Below are positions 1-11,010 of a stretch of 64,000 nt of DNA, in pieces. Under the pieces are notes generated by a model, which saw only the letters and a list, made by a program, of their open reading frames with translations, did not search any database and was not told the origin of the DNA. The stretch comes from Mytilisepta virgata. Its lineage: Eukaryota; Mollusca; Bivalvia; Mytilida; Mytilidae. The first letter of the stretch is position 1. The number at the start of each line of letters is the position of its first letter. A program made the translations under genes and the position numbers. The DNA is taken from the NCBI GenBank assembly GCA_028015205.1, contig CM051511.1, positions 8,804,001 to 8,868,000 of the forward strand, in the 5' to 3' direction.

Positions 1-211
1 CTTCACGACAGGTGCCGTATACGGAGCAGGAATTGCTTACCCTTCCGGAGCACCTGGGTTCACTCCTGGTTTTTACAGGAGTTCGTGTTGTTCATTGGTT
101 TTTAGTTTTCTGTGTTTATTTGTTGTGCTTATGGTTGTTCATTTGTCTTCCCGGGTTTGTCTGTCCAATGGATTACGTTTTTTGATTGTTCCTTAGGTAT
201 ATTTGTCCTTT
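1..211 (+). mobile_element. 3' tail of a Penelope-like retroelement
   Basis: Non-coding 3' end of the element whose reverse transcriptase is seen at 34,846-36,730 and 14,480-15,657. The same tail occurs at 36,530-36,730 and, inverted, at 12,205-12,420 and 14,480-14,700. Shared landmarks are GCCGTATACGGAGCAGG near the window start and a terminus reading CCTTAGGTATATTTGTCC. The window begins inside it, so its 5' part is not visible. Confidence 0.75.
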
Positions 212-425
212 CAATGAAATTACCATTACAATAACAGATTGAACATCTTTTTTTTCACAACAGAGCTTGTAAGTGACTTTAACTCTGCGAGGTTCAACTC
301 ACATGCAATTGTCTCTAAAAAATTATATATGATATCAGAGACAAGCGCCTGTGGTTCAACCTGCCGGTCCCCAGCCAGGAAAAATGAGGAGGGGAGTCAT
401 TGTTAATTTTAAATTTGTTTCCAGA

Positions 426-429
<4 letters not shown>

Positions 430-515
<86 letters not shown>
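430..515. repeat. (TA)n microsatellite
   Basis: Uninterrupted TA dinucleotide repeat of about 86 bp. The long Tyr-Ile reading frames across it on both strands are artefacts of the repeat. Confidence 0.98.
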
Positions 516-518
<3 letters not shown>

Positions 519-554
519 CAATTTATAACTGACAATTGAAAAAGAAAATTTCAG

Positions 555-709
555 ATAAACAATCAGAAATTAAAAGCAAATTCAAAGCCATCAAAGGTCT
601 TCCAGGAGTAATAGGAGACGTGGATCGAACCCATATTAGTATCAGGAAACCAAATGACCATCCACAGAGCTACCTGAGTAGGAAGAAAGATTATTCAATA
701 ATTCTGCAG
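555..709 (+). pseudogene. PIF/Harbinger (HARBI1-like) transposase exon fragment
   Basis: A 155-nt open segment is bounded by a possible acceptor (TTTCAG before 555) and donor (CAG|GTAATA at 710). It encodes GLPGVIGDVDRTHI, which fits the DDE_Tnp_4 signature around the first catalytic aspartate of Harbinger transposases (family form GxIDGTHI), followed by a stretch ending SIILQVI that also fits. The usual Gly after the catalytic Asp is Arg here. The other catalytic residues are not found nearby, so this is an isolated exon or remnant. Seen: the motif and splice-like borders. Known: the Harbinger family motif. Inferred: it is inactive. Confidence 0.65.
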
Positions 710-852
710 GTAATAAATTTGGATAAAGGATAATAAATATTACTTTTCTACATATTTATAGAGTTCTGGCTTATAATCAGCCATCTATTTAAAATTATAT
801 ATAGATTCTCCTTCAGGTACGAGTGAGTTATGGAATTTCTCCACCCGAGATA

Positions 853-917
853 GTTAAATTTTTGATTTTCAACACGCGAGCTTTTAGCGAGCGTGTAAAA
901 ATTTAAAATTTAACTGT
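853..917. repeat. Imperfect palindrome next to a tandem repeat
   Basis: Two arms, GTTAAATTTTTGATTTTC... and ...TAAAAATTTAAAATTTAAC, flank a centre with ACACGCGAGC and GCGAGCGTGT. The right arm is the start of the first 56-bp tandem unit, which suggests a small foldback element that was locally multiplied. Confidence 0.6.
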
Positions 918-1056
918 TGAGTAAATTGAAGGAGAATCTGTTTCGAGCGTGTTAAAATCTAAAATTTAACTGTTGAGTAAATTGAAGGAGAATCTGTTTC
1001 GAGCGTGTTAAAATCTAAAATTTAACTGTAGAGTAAATTGAAGGAGAATCTGTTTC
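889..1056. repeat. 56-bp tandem repeat, three units
   Basis: Units start at 889, 945 and 1,001, each opening with GAGCGTGT and closing with GAGAATCTGTTTC. Units 2 and 3 differ at about one position, units 1 and 2 at a few. Confidence 0.9.
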
Positions 1057-1449
1057 TCCTAAGATTTTCGACAAAAACCTCAAGAAAATGTCGTTGCTAT
1101 GTAGCTTGTTTACATGAACGCCAATTCGGAACCTCTCTATTTTATCTTTCCAATAAACGTAAAAAAAACGGCGGGAATTCCCAGGCAGATATTTAATCAC
1201 CCGGAAGTGGTTAAAAATATTATGATTAAACACCTCAAGAATAGGAGAAATACAAATAAAACATAATGTTACTGAAAGAAAAAACAGTTTAAATCCACTC
1301 GATTTACACTTTTTATGTTTTAAAAATATGTCAAAATATGCAGTGAAACAGATGAGATTGCCACAAACATCAAAATAACAATGTTCTATTGAATTATATG
1401 AAATTGTCAATAATAATCAATTAAAAATTGATATTTGTTAAAACGACAT

Positions 1450-1552
1450 TTGGATATCATCTGATTGGTAGCTGAGAGGTTTCATCGATGTGTTCTTAAG
1501 TATGACATATAATTTACTTGGGAGTTCGAAACCCAGTCACGCCAAATAAAAA
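1450..1552 (+). mobile_element. Degenerate tRNA-like SINE head
   Basis: TGGTAGCTGAGAGG (about 1,466) resembles a tRNA A box and GGAGTTCGAAACCC (about 1,520) a B box, at tRNA-like spacing and followed by an A-rich tail. The internal part is too diverged to fold as a working tRNA. A decayed tRNA gene is the alternative. Confidence 0.4.
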
Positions 1553-1639
1553 AGTCAAAGGTAAGTTTTTGAACTAGTACCAGCTGTAAACAGGATCAGT
1601 AAATCAGTAAGGCTGCGAACATTTTTTTAATTGTCCGAC

Positions 1640-1965
1640 ATCTAGCCCAAATGTCCCATTAACTGGCATACTTTCGATTGAAAAAATATATTACTCTTAT
1701 TTGAATTCATAAATATTTTTATTTTTAACTTTATTATTTATTATCGATTTAAAAGTTTTCTGACGTCATCGGAAATTAGTAGATCACTAAGAAAAATGAA
1801 ATTCTAAGAAGATAAAACCCTTCTAATTTCAATTTTTTTCAATCAAACACTACCGAAAAATTTGTTTACATATACTTTATTTGTGTAGGCTTATAATACA
1901 CTACCCATCTTACCTTAATAAATCTAAAACATACATATTGTGCAAAACGGAACACCAAAATTTGG
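1640..1965 (+). repeat. Dispersed repeat R, partial copy
   Basis: Landmarks GTCCCATTAACTGGCATA and CATATTGTGCAAAACGG recur, in matching order, at 11,300-11,660, 22,130-23,560 and 37,130-37,460. The function is unknown; it is probably a non-autonomous element. Confidence 0.7.
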
Positions 1966-2394
1966 GTATGCTGTAATATTCCAATGGGTTTGTGTTCTGC
2001 AGTGTTTGAGGTAACCTGTTCCAGAGTTTTACAGCGTTGTTAGAAAGTATGTTTTAAAATAGCGAAGAGGGAGGGTTGGGTTTTTACTTAAATATACAAT
2101 ACTCCTTTTCCTTGAAATTTCGACAGAAGAGTGGTCGGAATCTTGGCTTACAATTTGTTGTATCAAGAATGCTGACTGGTGGGAAATATAACACTTCATA
2201 AAAATTTGTTCAGCCTGGCTTGACCACTTAGGCTATATATTGGCATTACAACATGAATAACCGAATTTATGCATAATCATAAATTATATATTATATCCGT
2301 ATGGACAGGATCAGTGGGGTCTTAGAAATGACTTACTGTGTTAGAAAAAACGTATTGGTTTTCAAACACGGCCTTATTCTAAAAAAATATGCTT

Positions 2395-2680
2395 TTCTTT
2401 CGTTCGACCAATTTTAGAATATGATGACGTCATTTTGGATAACTATACCCAAATTTTAATTAATAAATCTTCAGAATGAAGCTATGAGAATTATTACAGG
2501 TGGGACTAAAGTAATGTCTGTTAACAAATTATATGAAGAAACGGGATGAGAAAAACTTTCGGATAGACGAGAAAATCGTAGACTCAATTTATTTCATCAA
2601 AGGCATTTATAAAGCAGAAGCTGTGTATTTGAAAAAATCAATATAGACCGCGGTTTCTACATTAAATGGGCATTTTACAT
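2395..2680 (+). pseudogene. LINE reverse-transcriptase C-terminal fragment
   Basis: Broken frames give FVRPILEYDDVI followed by EAMRIITGGTKVMSVNKLYE and then a tract ending LSDRRENRRLNLFHQ. This is the thumb region of CR1/Jockey-type non-LTR reverse transcriptases (family form RPxLEYA..VW..., ...AARIVTG). Stops and frameshifts disable it. An inverted copy lies at 34,560-34,790. Confidence 0.7.
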
Positions 2681-3426
2681 AAAATACTTTATTAATTCGT
2701 TCAACAAATAATTTCTATTCTGAATACTTTCTATCAACGCTGTAAAAATCTGAAACAGGTTACTACAACATTACAGAACACAAACCCACTGGAATATTTC
2801 AGAATTAAACTAGATCTGTTCAGAAAGGGACTCATACTCTCCGCAGCAACAAGTCTGTTTTGAAACCTACAACGTCAGTTTGGATCGACAACAGCATTTG
2901 CTAAAGTTCAAATCATCATATTTTTCAAAGTACCCGCTCAAACAGAAAATCCTGATAATATGCATATCAACACTCCATGAAGTTTTATGAGAATCATGCA
3001 AGTAATGTAGGAGGAGTTGCAGACAACACATGGAACGAAGTTTTGTTAAAAAAAATGCTTAAGTCCAAACAGCCATATCTTTTACATTTCTTGTCCAAAC
3101 AGAAACAACTGACAATATGCACATCTCCATAAAATGATCGAACACTAGGAGTTTCATGAGTATCCTGCAAGAAATGTAAGAGACGCTGCGGACGTTATTT
3201 CGGACAGAAGGACAGACAGACGGACTGAAACCTATATACCCCCAAACTTCGATTGCGGAGTTCGGAGGCGGGGGGGGGGGGTATAATTACAAAGACACCG
3301 GTTAAGATGCCCTAAGTTATATTATATAAGTACCAGAATCGGACAAATTGTAGATGCAAGACTGAGAATTAACAATATTTCTTTAAATGTACAAGTGTTT
3401 TGTCGCAATTTGGTTGTTTCGCCTAA

Positions 3427-3656
3427 GGGACGAGATCAAAAGTTCAATGTCGGATAAAAAACTTAATTCACATAGTTTTTTCACTGACCCCCCACCCCCC
3501 TCTTAACTTAATTTGGGAAAAATTGATTGACCAATACGGGCATATTCAAAAATCGATGTCGGATAAAAAAACTTGCAGTGATTTTTACCCCCACCCCCAC
3601 CCCCAAACTATTTGAATTAAGTTTTTTATCCGACATTGAACTTTTGATCTCGTCCC
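3427..3656. mobile_element. 230-bp MITE with ~50-bp inverted repeats and TAA target duplication
   Basis: The ends are GGGACGAGATCAAAAGTTCA and its inverse, and the inverted repeats run about 50 bp. TAA flanks both sides (3,424-3,426 and 3,657-3,659). The inverted paralogous block at about 33,735-33,770 lacks the element and reads straight through, so the boundaries are supported by an empty site. A 3-bp TAA/TTA duplication is characteristic of PIF/Harbinger elements. Confidence 0.85.
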
Positions 3657-4216
3657 TAACTGTGTATACGGTTATCTAGAGTCAACATATGATGTCTTAT
3701 AGCATTGTTCGAAATATACGCAACTACGTACCGAAACAATCTTAAAAAATGTGATGAACAGGTTAATATGAATATTATGCTGTATGGCACAGAGAGTACA
3801 AAATTTTAATGTTTCCGATTCCTATTGTTATTTGTGTATTTTGTCTGTTATTATGTGTCTTTGATTATTAGAATAAATATATTTACACTAATCTACAATA
3901 AAAGAATTGGAATAACGCACTCAAAATGGAATTTTACACTGTCTTGTGAATAATTCAATTCAGTTGATATGTCAATATTTATTTTGAAGCAAAGTTTTGT
4001 TTAAACTCTGTTCACTGGTTCTTAAGATGATCTAAATGTGAAAAGTTTTCGGACGATTGAGGACGGGTGTAAAGTGAAGGCGGTATCTCAAGCATGCCTA
4101 TGGCCAGGTGATCTTAAAACCGGGGTTGAACTCAAATGGTTTTCAATTGTTTCAAAACTTGTATGTATAACAGATCTACTCAATCAACAAAGGAATGTAG
4201 GAGACGTGGGAAGCCA

Positions 4217-4439
4217 TTCTTAAATTACCAGATCATTTTTACCTTGATAAATCCTGGAGTAGTCCTAAATTACCTGATAGACATATGGGGAACTTTAGCT
4301 TAAAATTCGTAAAATATATATCCTGCTACATTTAGGAGTGAATACAGTGGGTACTGCTCATCAAATTATTACCAAGTATTACCTGATTGGACTATGTGTC
4401 ATTGATGCAAACCCTCTGACATTTTCCGCCGCAAACTAA
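4217..4439 (+). pseudogene. Convergent ORF remnant of unknown family, copy A
   Basis: With one frameshift near 4,315 this segment encodes the same ~70-residue tract as the open frame at 26,070-26,300, including RHMGNFSLKFVKYI and HQIITKYYLIGLCVIDANP, ending at TAA 4,437. It runs toward the 3' end of the lectin gene. Frame agreement across three paralogous copies (this, 26,070-26,300 and 32,729-32,941) suggests an ancestral terminal exon. I do not recognise the family. Confidence 0.35.
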
Positions 4440-4581
4440 AATAACATTTTGAATAACGGTCATTTCTTTGTAATAAAAACCAGACCATAAAAATGTTGCT
4501 CTTAGAGAAATTTTATTTTTACATAGAATTTTTTATAATAAGCACAGTTAAACTATTCTTCAGAAAATATATAAGCTTGAA

Positions 4582-4587
4582 TTTATT
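4582..4587 (-). terminator. Polyadenylation signal AATAAA of lectin gene copy A
   Basis: AATAAA on the minus strand about 80 bases past the lectin stop codon. The same hexamer is at the equivalent place in copy C (32,582-32,587). Confidence 0.6.
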
Positions 4588-4666
4588 AATAATAAAGTGA
4601 ATAATGAAAGCCGTCCTATATAGACCGATATTTAAGTTCGATAATAGTCATGTCATCCTTCAGTTA

Positions 4667-5056
4667 TTAGTATGCTTTAAACAAGATCCATTTTTCGCTT
4701 TCTGTTTGATGCTTATTTGCTACAAGATCCCCGCCGTTATAATCCAGATAAGCCTTGTGTACTTTGTTCAGTAGACGGTAGAATCCTTTGTCTTCCGGTA
4801 CTTCTTCTAGTGACCATAAAGTAGTATCTTGTTCGATGTCAGACATTCTAACTTGCTCCCCATTGTACTGTAAAAACTTGGACTCTCTTCCGATGGTGTA
4901 ATAACCTGGTGTATCAGATTTCTGGAAGCTCCATATTTGGTCATCATACATTTTTCCAGTAAATATTCCGAGGTCTTTACGCCCCAAATTATAAAAGGCT
5001 CTCCCTCCATTTTCTCTGTTCTGTATATAACATTTCCCAATCGTAACAGAACTCAT
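4667..5056 (-). CDS. SeviL-like R-type (beta-trefoil) lectin, copy A
   Basis: An intact 129-residue protein with no signal peptide or membrane segment, so a cytosolic or non-classically released product is likely. It consists of three homologous ~40-residue subdomains, each closing on an aromatic motif: QIW at residues 40-42, TLW at 79-81 and EKW at 121-123. This is the internal threefold symmetry and QxW-type signature of R-type beta-trefoil lectins, with a strict QxW only in the first. Length and fold match the mussel lectin SeviL, which binds GM1b/asialo-GM1 type glycans; sugar specificity here is inferred. The start is chosen because a polypyrimidine tract ending CTGTAG lies immediately upstream on the coding strand, a convincing 3' splice site one base before the ATG, so an upstream exon is expected. 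Copy C (32,113) is intact; copy B (26,456) is dead. Against copy C there are six replacements (S43T, I55L, N65D, T78N, Y93S, L125W) and seven silent changes. Confidence 0.85.
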   Translation of the reverse strand: MSSVTIGKCYIQNRENGGRAFYNLGRKDLGIFTGKMYDDQIWSFQKSDTPGYYTIGRESKFLQYNGEQVRMSDIEQDTTLWSLEEVPEDKGFYRLLNKVHKAYLDYNGGDLVANKHQTESEKWILFKAY

Positions 5057-6907
5057 TCTACAGAAAAATCATCAGAAGTAAATAAAAAGGAATTTAAATA
5101 TAAGAATCTTAAATGTAAATGTATTGACAAAATGACATGAATACCCTCTACCAAATAAAAGTAGTTTTGCTGTAAGAAAACGAAATGAAAAGGGTATTGA
5201 TGATATATTTCTGACACAATATCCATAGATTTAAGTGGAAAAAGTGAACTAACGGTGGCTTTTTATTGTTGTATTTTAGCCACAATAAGACGGAGAAAAG
5301 CATGTCCAATAGAGAAGTACCCCGTAACTATTTTCAGCGCATATAAAACTATATCGCTCACAATTAAGTTAGGTAACTCTGTTTAGACTTATTAACTGGT
5401 TACCCAATTATCGTGTACTGGTCCCTTTCATACCAGGTATTTATCGTACTTCGATAACTCTGTATTGATTATAGCACGTACTCCCCGTCTTCACTTTAAA
5501 AAACTTTTCATTTGAAATAATTCGTAACATTTCACATGGATTATAATTCCAATATATGAAATTGTGAAAATTATTAATAATAGGAAATGTATCACCAAAT
5601 TATAAAAACTTGCAAAAGTACATAATAACACGTGATAAAGGGTTATGGTGTAAGTTTTTTTATTTTTTAAATCACAAGAAAAACGATTTTTTTGGTAAAA
5701 TTGATTTGATTTTTCTCTGAAGTAGATTTACATGTAAAGAAATTTGTTCTCCGCAATTAACATGTTGTATGTTTCAGGTAATTATAACAAATTAACGCTT
5801 TGACATGTATATTGTACCTTGAAAGTCCTAATGTGATTTGTTCACACCCTTAATTAAGGTATACAGGTACATTGTATGTGTACATTGTTCGTATACAGTT
5901 TAACCGTTTGCTGAGCAAAAACAGCGTGTTTTAATTTTTAACGCTACATTTTTTTTTATAATTAATGCAGCATTTTAATAAAGAGGTGTGTGTGTAAGGG
6001 GGGGGGGGGGGGGTGGTCACAAAGATAAGTAACATTTTAATTTATTTTGAATTAATAAATTATCTTTATTTGGTATTTATATATTGCAAACATTTGACAT
6101 ATTATATAATTAATTCAATTTATTCGTATGAACTATATTTACTTTGTTATGACAAGGTAGAAGCTGATTGGGATGGGCGCCATCTTGAATAATTTCACAA
6201 CAATCGTAAAAAAAAACACATTTGTATATTGATAAATCGACAGCCATTATTTGACCTCTATGTACTACCAGAGGTCAATTGATGACCGCGATAGTTGGAT
6301 ATGGGAGTATTGATTAGATATCATGACTGTTAGTAAAATAAGTTCAACTTAATATAATTCTTGAAACTCTAAATTTATATTCATGTCATCTATATAAGAT
6401 AACGGATCTTTGTTTTATGTGAAATCTACTTGGATAAACACATTCTAGGTGTGCAAAATAATCTTATGGTCTTGTACTTTGTGCATTTGTGTTGGTCTTA
6501 TTAACACATCATATTTAAAAAATTGCACATATTCTGCTGATTAATAACTAAATAACTTTTAATATTTGTAATTTCAAACGTATGTTAAGAAAATGTACAA
6601 TAAACTTTCACAAATTTATTGCGTTTGTTTAATTTTTAAGGATTATTTTCGATTTGGCATTTATTACTATTTATTTTTCAACCTGCATATTTTATTTTAA
6701 ATGTATCTCTTTACATTTTATGTTTTGACCATTTTGCGCTACAGAAATAATGATTTTCACCACGACTCATTTTAACCGACCGCATGTTGTGCACTACACT
6801 TAAAAATAATCTTTGTACTTATCAGTTAATGCTGATATAATTTTTTATGCAATGAAAGTGTATATTTCGGCTTTATTCTGATTTTTATTTCGTTCACGTT
6901 CGTACAT

Positions 6908-7909
6908 GTTACGGTTTATTGCCACTTGGACTACTCCCACTTGGTCCTACTAGGGAACCAGAGACATTTCCCATTATGTCTACACAATTGGGAATAGACC
7001 AAGAAGACATAAATCAATGGAATTTAAGTTTTTTCCCGAAAATTCATAATTATACACAACACTGAATATAAAATATTTATTTATTTTATTAACTTCTCAC
7101 GAAAGCATTGATTTAAGTTTAATACAATTTAAAACCTTCTATTAAAAACTACACAAAAGTGTAAATTCTAAATATAGTAGCACAAAATAAAGTTTTTTGA
7201 AGCCCTTTTCTCTTTTTTTTTTTTTGTTTAGATCAAACACTTTTCTATAAAAATGGCATGCTTAAGCACACACATATTAATTTCAACTTTGAATTGTTGA
7301 TATAGGCATTATGTAATTCCTTCATTTAAAATGAAAGTTTGGGACCTGTTCAATTAAATTTCACCTCATCAGTTAAACTATACAATTTGTTAATCAACGA
7401 AAACAATACTGACATTTCAGACAGTTGACTTTAATAAGCCAATTGAAGCCATTTAATTAATGCCAATAATGTTGGCAAACTTTTTATCATATTCACAGAA
7501 AATTATTATAAAATTGTGTAAAATTTTTTTTAAACATTTATTTTTTTTTATATTTAAACCAGTAGACAAAATGGGAAAGTCTTCATAAAAAAGTATAGAC
7601 AAGATGGGAAATGTTTCTTGTTCCTTAGTAAATACACTCTTATCTTATACTAGTAGACGAAAAGGGAAATTCATCATAAACAAGTGTACACAAAATGGGA
7701 ATTGCCTCTTGTTCCCTAGTGAACACGCTCTGACTTTGAGTAGACAAAATGGGAATTGTCTCTTGTTTCCTAGTAAACACATTAAATTTAAACAAGTAGA
7801 CCAAATGGGATTTTTTTCATATTCCACAGGTAGACGTAATAGGAATAGACCATATGGGAATACACCAAATGGGAGTAGACCAACTGGGGGTAGACCAAGT
7901 GGTGTGTTA
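6908..7909. mobile_element. ~1-kb non-autonomous element with 15-bp subterminal repeats, copy A
   Basis: Absent from the paralogous block C, which reads straight from the left flank to the right flank near 30,280, so this is an insertion. The left end begins CCACTTGGACTACTCCC and the right end, inverted, CCACTTGGTCTACCCCC. The right side carries a run of 15-bp units of the type TAGACCAAATGGGAG (about 7,797-7,905), with scattered TAGACAAAATGGGAA units inside. Short frames over it (Val-Tyr-Ser-His type repeats) only reflect the 15-bp period. A second copy is at 27,200-28,066. Confidence 0.7.
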
Positions 7910-8401
7910 CCCATATTACATACTTTCAGGTTTTCTCAATTTTTTTCATACATTTTAGTGTCAAAAAATATTTCAAATAAAAAGTAATGTCAAAGATTTT
8001 ACCATTTATTGATAAACCCTCACTACAGATATGTCAAAAACAAAGGTGGATGTGTAATGGTTAATTGTAATCGTTATTTCCAGCGCTTAGGTAGACTTAA
8101 AGGGTTGTGTCAGTCTTTCAATACTGACCAGTAAAGTAATATTAAACAAAATTAATGACTATATTATTTGAGGATATATATTTTATAAGCCTTATCATAA
8201 ATTCATTTTGCAATTCAATAACTAAAACAATGTTTGTACTAATACTTACTTTAAGTCATAAAACGCAAAGTTCTGAAGAAATGTGTTTGAAATTTAAAGT
8301 TTTAAAGAAAATATTGAAAATTGATAAATATTTGAGCGTGAAAAATAGAAATTTGATAGTTGGATGCAATAGTAAAACAATGTTCGTAAAAAATAACTTA
8401 C

Positions 8402-8528
8402 TTTAAGTCTTTAAACTGGACTTCTGTAATGTCTTGTAGTGGTTTGGCATACCATTCTTGTACAGCTCTTTTTATATGCTGTGTATGACCCACGCAGCTA
8501 GACTTGTGCGCATGTTTGTCATCTGTTT
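8402..8528 (-). other. Conserved exon-like segment upstream of lectin copy A
   Basis: A 127-nt segment with a pyrimidine-rich acceptor ending CGGAG and a GTAAGT donor, open through 41 codons, including HIKRAVQEWYAKPLQDITEV. The paralogue at 29,681-29,807 has exactly the same length and both splice signals. The tract vaguely recalls the R-A-x-x-W-Y region of TROVE (Ro60) domains, but the match is too short to name. It lies on the lectin strand, about 3.3 kb upstream, and its donor phase would join in frame to the acceptor before the lectin ATG. Function unknown. Confidence 0.4.
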
Positions 8529-8789
8529 CTCCGAAAAAAAATAAAAATAAAAATTGCTTACTTTGCAAAACCCAAATAAATTAAGTTTTGGACATGATTG
8601 GGCATATAATTCACGACTGCCGGATATGCAATTATGCATATCTATACCGGAATGGAAAATCTTTGGAGTTTAAAGGTCGTTCATAGTTTTTGCATGCAAT
8701 TGTGTACGTCAGCACATAATATTAGGTAAACTCACATTTAAAAGTTAAAATTAATCCTTGAACGACATAAACATACGATTTTTCAATTG

Positions 8790-9850
8790 ATTCCGTGGGT
8801 GATTGTTACATTTTTCTACAAAACACTGTTGACAAGAGTTTATTTTATAGTGTTTACATATATAGTACAACTAACTGTTTAGCATCTTTATTGGTCTTTT
8901 TTCTAGATTTTATTAAATTTGAAAAAAACAAAGCAAACGAAAAAAATTATTGTTACAGTGCGAGAAAAATAAATATACATTTACATTATTTAACAAGAAA
9001 GTTTACCTATGTTAAATCCGATAACAGGAAGCTATTTGTTTTTACGATTAAATTTAAGAATCTTGTCAAAATAACTTTATAGCGAGAATGCTTGACATTT
9101 TATATGCCATATTATGGATGATATAAACTAGTAGCTCACTAAGTCTTTCTTTTTACTTTGAAAAAAAATCAATCAAGCTGAACGCGCTTGGAAAAAGGAT
9201 TTTCAAAGTGCATCAAAAGTTGAGAAAAATCGAGGCCTCTTTAAAGCAGTGTGACAAATTTTTTCCATATGTGTTAAAAATAAATATTAATTTGTTTTCA
9301 TGCTGGCCTATAATTTCACTGGTTTAAATATATCAATATCAATAAAGGTTTACATAATTTATATTATATATTTATTTGGATACCAAAACTGTTTAAGAAT
9401 AGTCCAAAATTAGTACTATAACTTTAGATATATTTTTAAATGTATAATGAATAGAATCAGTGGTAATAACACATATATGAAAGGTTGTCTATTAAAATTT
9501 TATGAATAATACATGCATGTACATGTATGAATAAAATGAGGACACCTGTAGAGTTATTTGCAATTATTAGAAATAATTTTAAAATAATAATGCATCTATT
9601 ATATTTTAAAAAATCTCTATTTAATAATTTATTGTAATAATATTCAGACATACACTCGTCTTGTAGAATTGCTTATGAAATTTATTTTTAAATACATTGT
9701 GTACATACTGAATAAATTATTCTTTTTAGACTTATTTAAAACTTTATCTTTGTGTCTATCATATTCTGCTTTTGTGCATGGGGGTAAATTTGCAAAAACA
9801 AATGTGCATATGTAAACGTTTCCTACTTATATTTGATAAATCATTGCATA
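8790..9850 (+). repeat. Interspersed sequence shared with block D (inverted)
   Basis: Matches, in reverse complement, 21,200-21,480 and 19,000-19,860, where it is split by a ~1.3-kb insertion. Its first ~270 bases also match 28,185-28,330 inverted. No coding potential was recognised. Confidence 0.7.
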
Positions 9851-10029
9851 TAACTTTAATGTTTATTTGTCATTTCAGATTATTATTATTTCTAGAATCT
9901 TTGAAGTTAATGTTTAAAACAACATTTCAAAGTCAGTAAAATTAACCCAATTGTTCTAGTCGATGGACGTATAAATATCTTGAGCCGCCAAACGAGGGAT
10001 ATGTTGTCTCAAGACAAGTATTGCGAATT

Positions 10030-11010
10030 TGAATTCAAACAATCGCTGGTTAAGACTTTAGAATTTTGATTTTCTAAACAAAGGGCCCAGAGGGGGTCGA
10101 ACTTCGAAAATTTTGAGTTGAAGCTTGATACCTAAATTCGTCTTTCATTTTTCAATTTAAGCATCTAATTTTTTACAGTATTGTCATGCACCATATGCAG
10201 ATGCGCAATAAGGTTTTATAATTTTGTGATTTTCTAAAAGTGAGGCCCACAGCGGTGGGATTTCTGATTTTCGTCAATTTAAGCTTGTGACGTAAACCCT
10301 TCTTTGATTTTTTAATCTATGCATTTCATTTTTATACAGTGGTGTCATGTACAATATGTAGATGCGTAATAAGGTTTTAAAGTAAATTTTAATTTTCTGA
10401 ATGTTGGGCCTACAAGGGGTCGAATTAAAAAAAAAATAATTCCAGATTAGCATGTAAACTCTTTATTTTTTCAATTTATGGATTGTTTTCTATACAGAAG
10501 TGCTATGAACAATATGTAGATGTGCAATAATGTTTTAGAATTTTAATTTTCTAAAATTTCGGCCGGCAGGGGTCGAATTTAAAAAATTGACAATTTAAGC
10601 TTTTGAAATAAACTTGTTTTCATTTTCAAATACATGTATATGCATTTTTTTCTATACAGTATTGTCATGCACAATATGTAAATACGCAGTAAGGTTTCAA
10701 AATAAATAAATCTTCTAAAATTGGTGGCCACAGGGGTCTTATTTTAAATATTGTCAATTTCAGCTTGTGTAGTAAACTCCTCTTTAATTTTGCAATTCTT
10801 GCACTTTATTTATATTCCACGGTATGTAGATTTGCAATAAGGTTTTAAAATTTTGATTTTCAAAACTTGGGATGAATTTAAAACACAATGGATGAATTTA
10901 AGCTTCAGACCTAAATTTTTCTCATTTGTAATTGCAGTTATTGATTTAATTTCTTCGTATGACGATTACATGTTATCAATAAATGGGCATAAGATTTTAT
11001 ATTTTTGCAT
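10030..11010. repeat. ~158-bp tandem array, about six diverged monomers
   Basis: The landmark CAATATGTAGATGCGCAATA (degenerate) recurs at about 10,192, 10,351, 10,509, 10,671, 10,821 and 10,973, giving spacings of 159, 158, 162, 150 and 152. Each monomer also carries a GGCC(C/T)ACAGGGGTCGAATTT-like patch. Old divergence between monomers suggests a relic. Bivalves have ~160-bp satellites and oyster pearl/Helitron-like elements with ~160-bp cores; membership is not established. Confidence 0.8.

Larger units (their letters stand above)
1620..8757 (+). repeat. Block A of a large inverted duplication (pairs with 29,463-37,500)
   Basis: Read in reverse complement, the sequence from 29,463 to 37,500 follows this block nearly base by base, with gaps where one side carries an extra element. 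Extra in A: the MITE at 3,427-3,656 and the 1-kb element at 6,908-7,909. Extra in C: the Penelope-like element at 34,846-36,730 and a short repeat near 31,190. The block contains the lectin gene, a convergent ORF remnant and an exon-like segment. Percent identity was not computed. Confidence 0.85.

Noticed and set aside
315..539. Tyr-Ile repeat proteins on both strands
   Set aside because: Translations of the (TA)n microsatellite; same for the frame at 63,322-63,552.
3241..3283. G-tract at 3,270-3,281 as a regulatory quadruplex (also 5,998-6,013)
   Set aside because: Simple homopolymer runs next to decayed repeat ends; no spaced G-runs forming a convincing quadruplex.
4667..5056. MytiLec-type mussel lectin
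   Set aside because: Although also a beta-trefoil from mussels, that family has a different repeat signature; the QxW-type motifs and 129-residue length here fit the SeviL type better.
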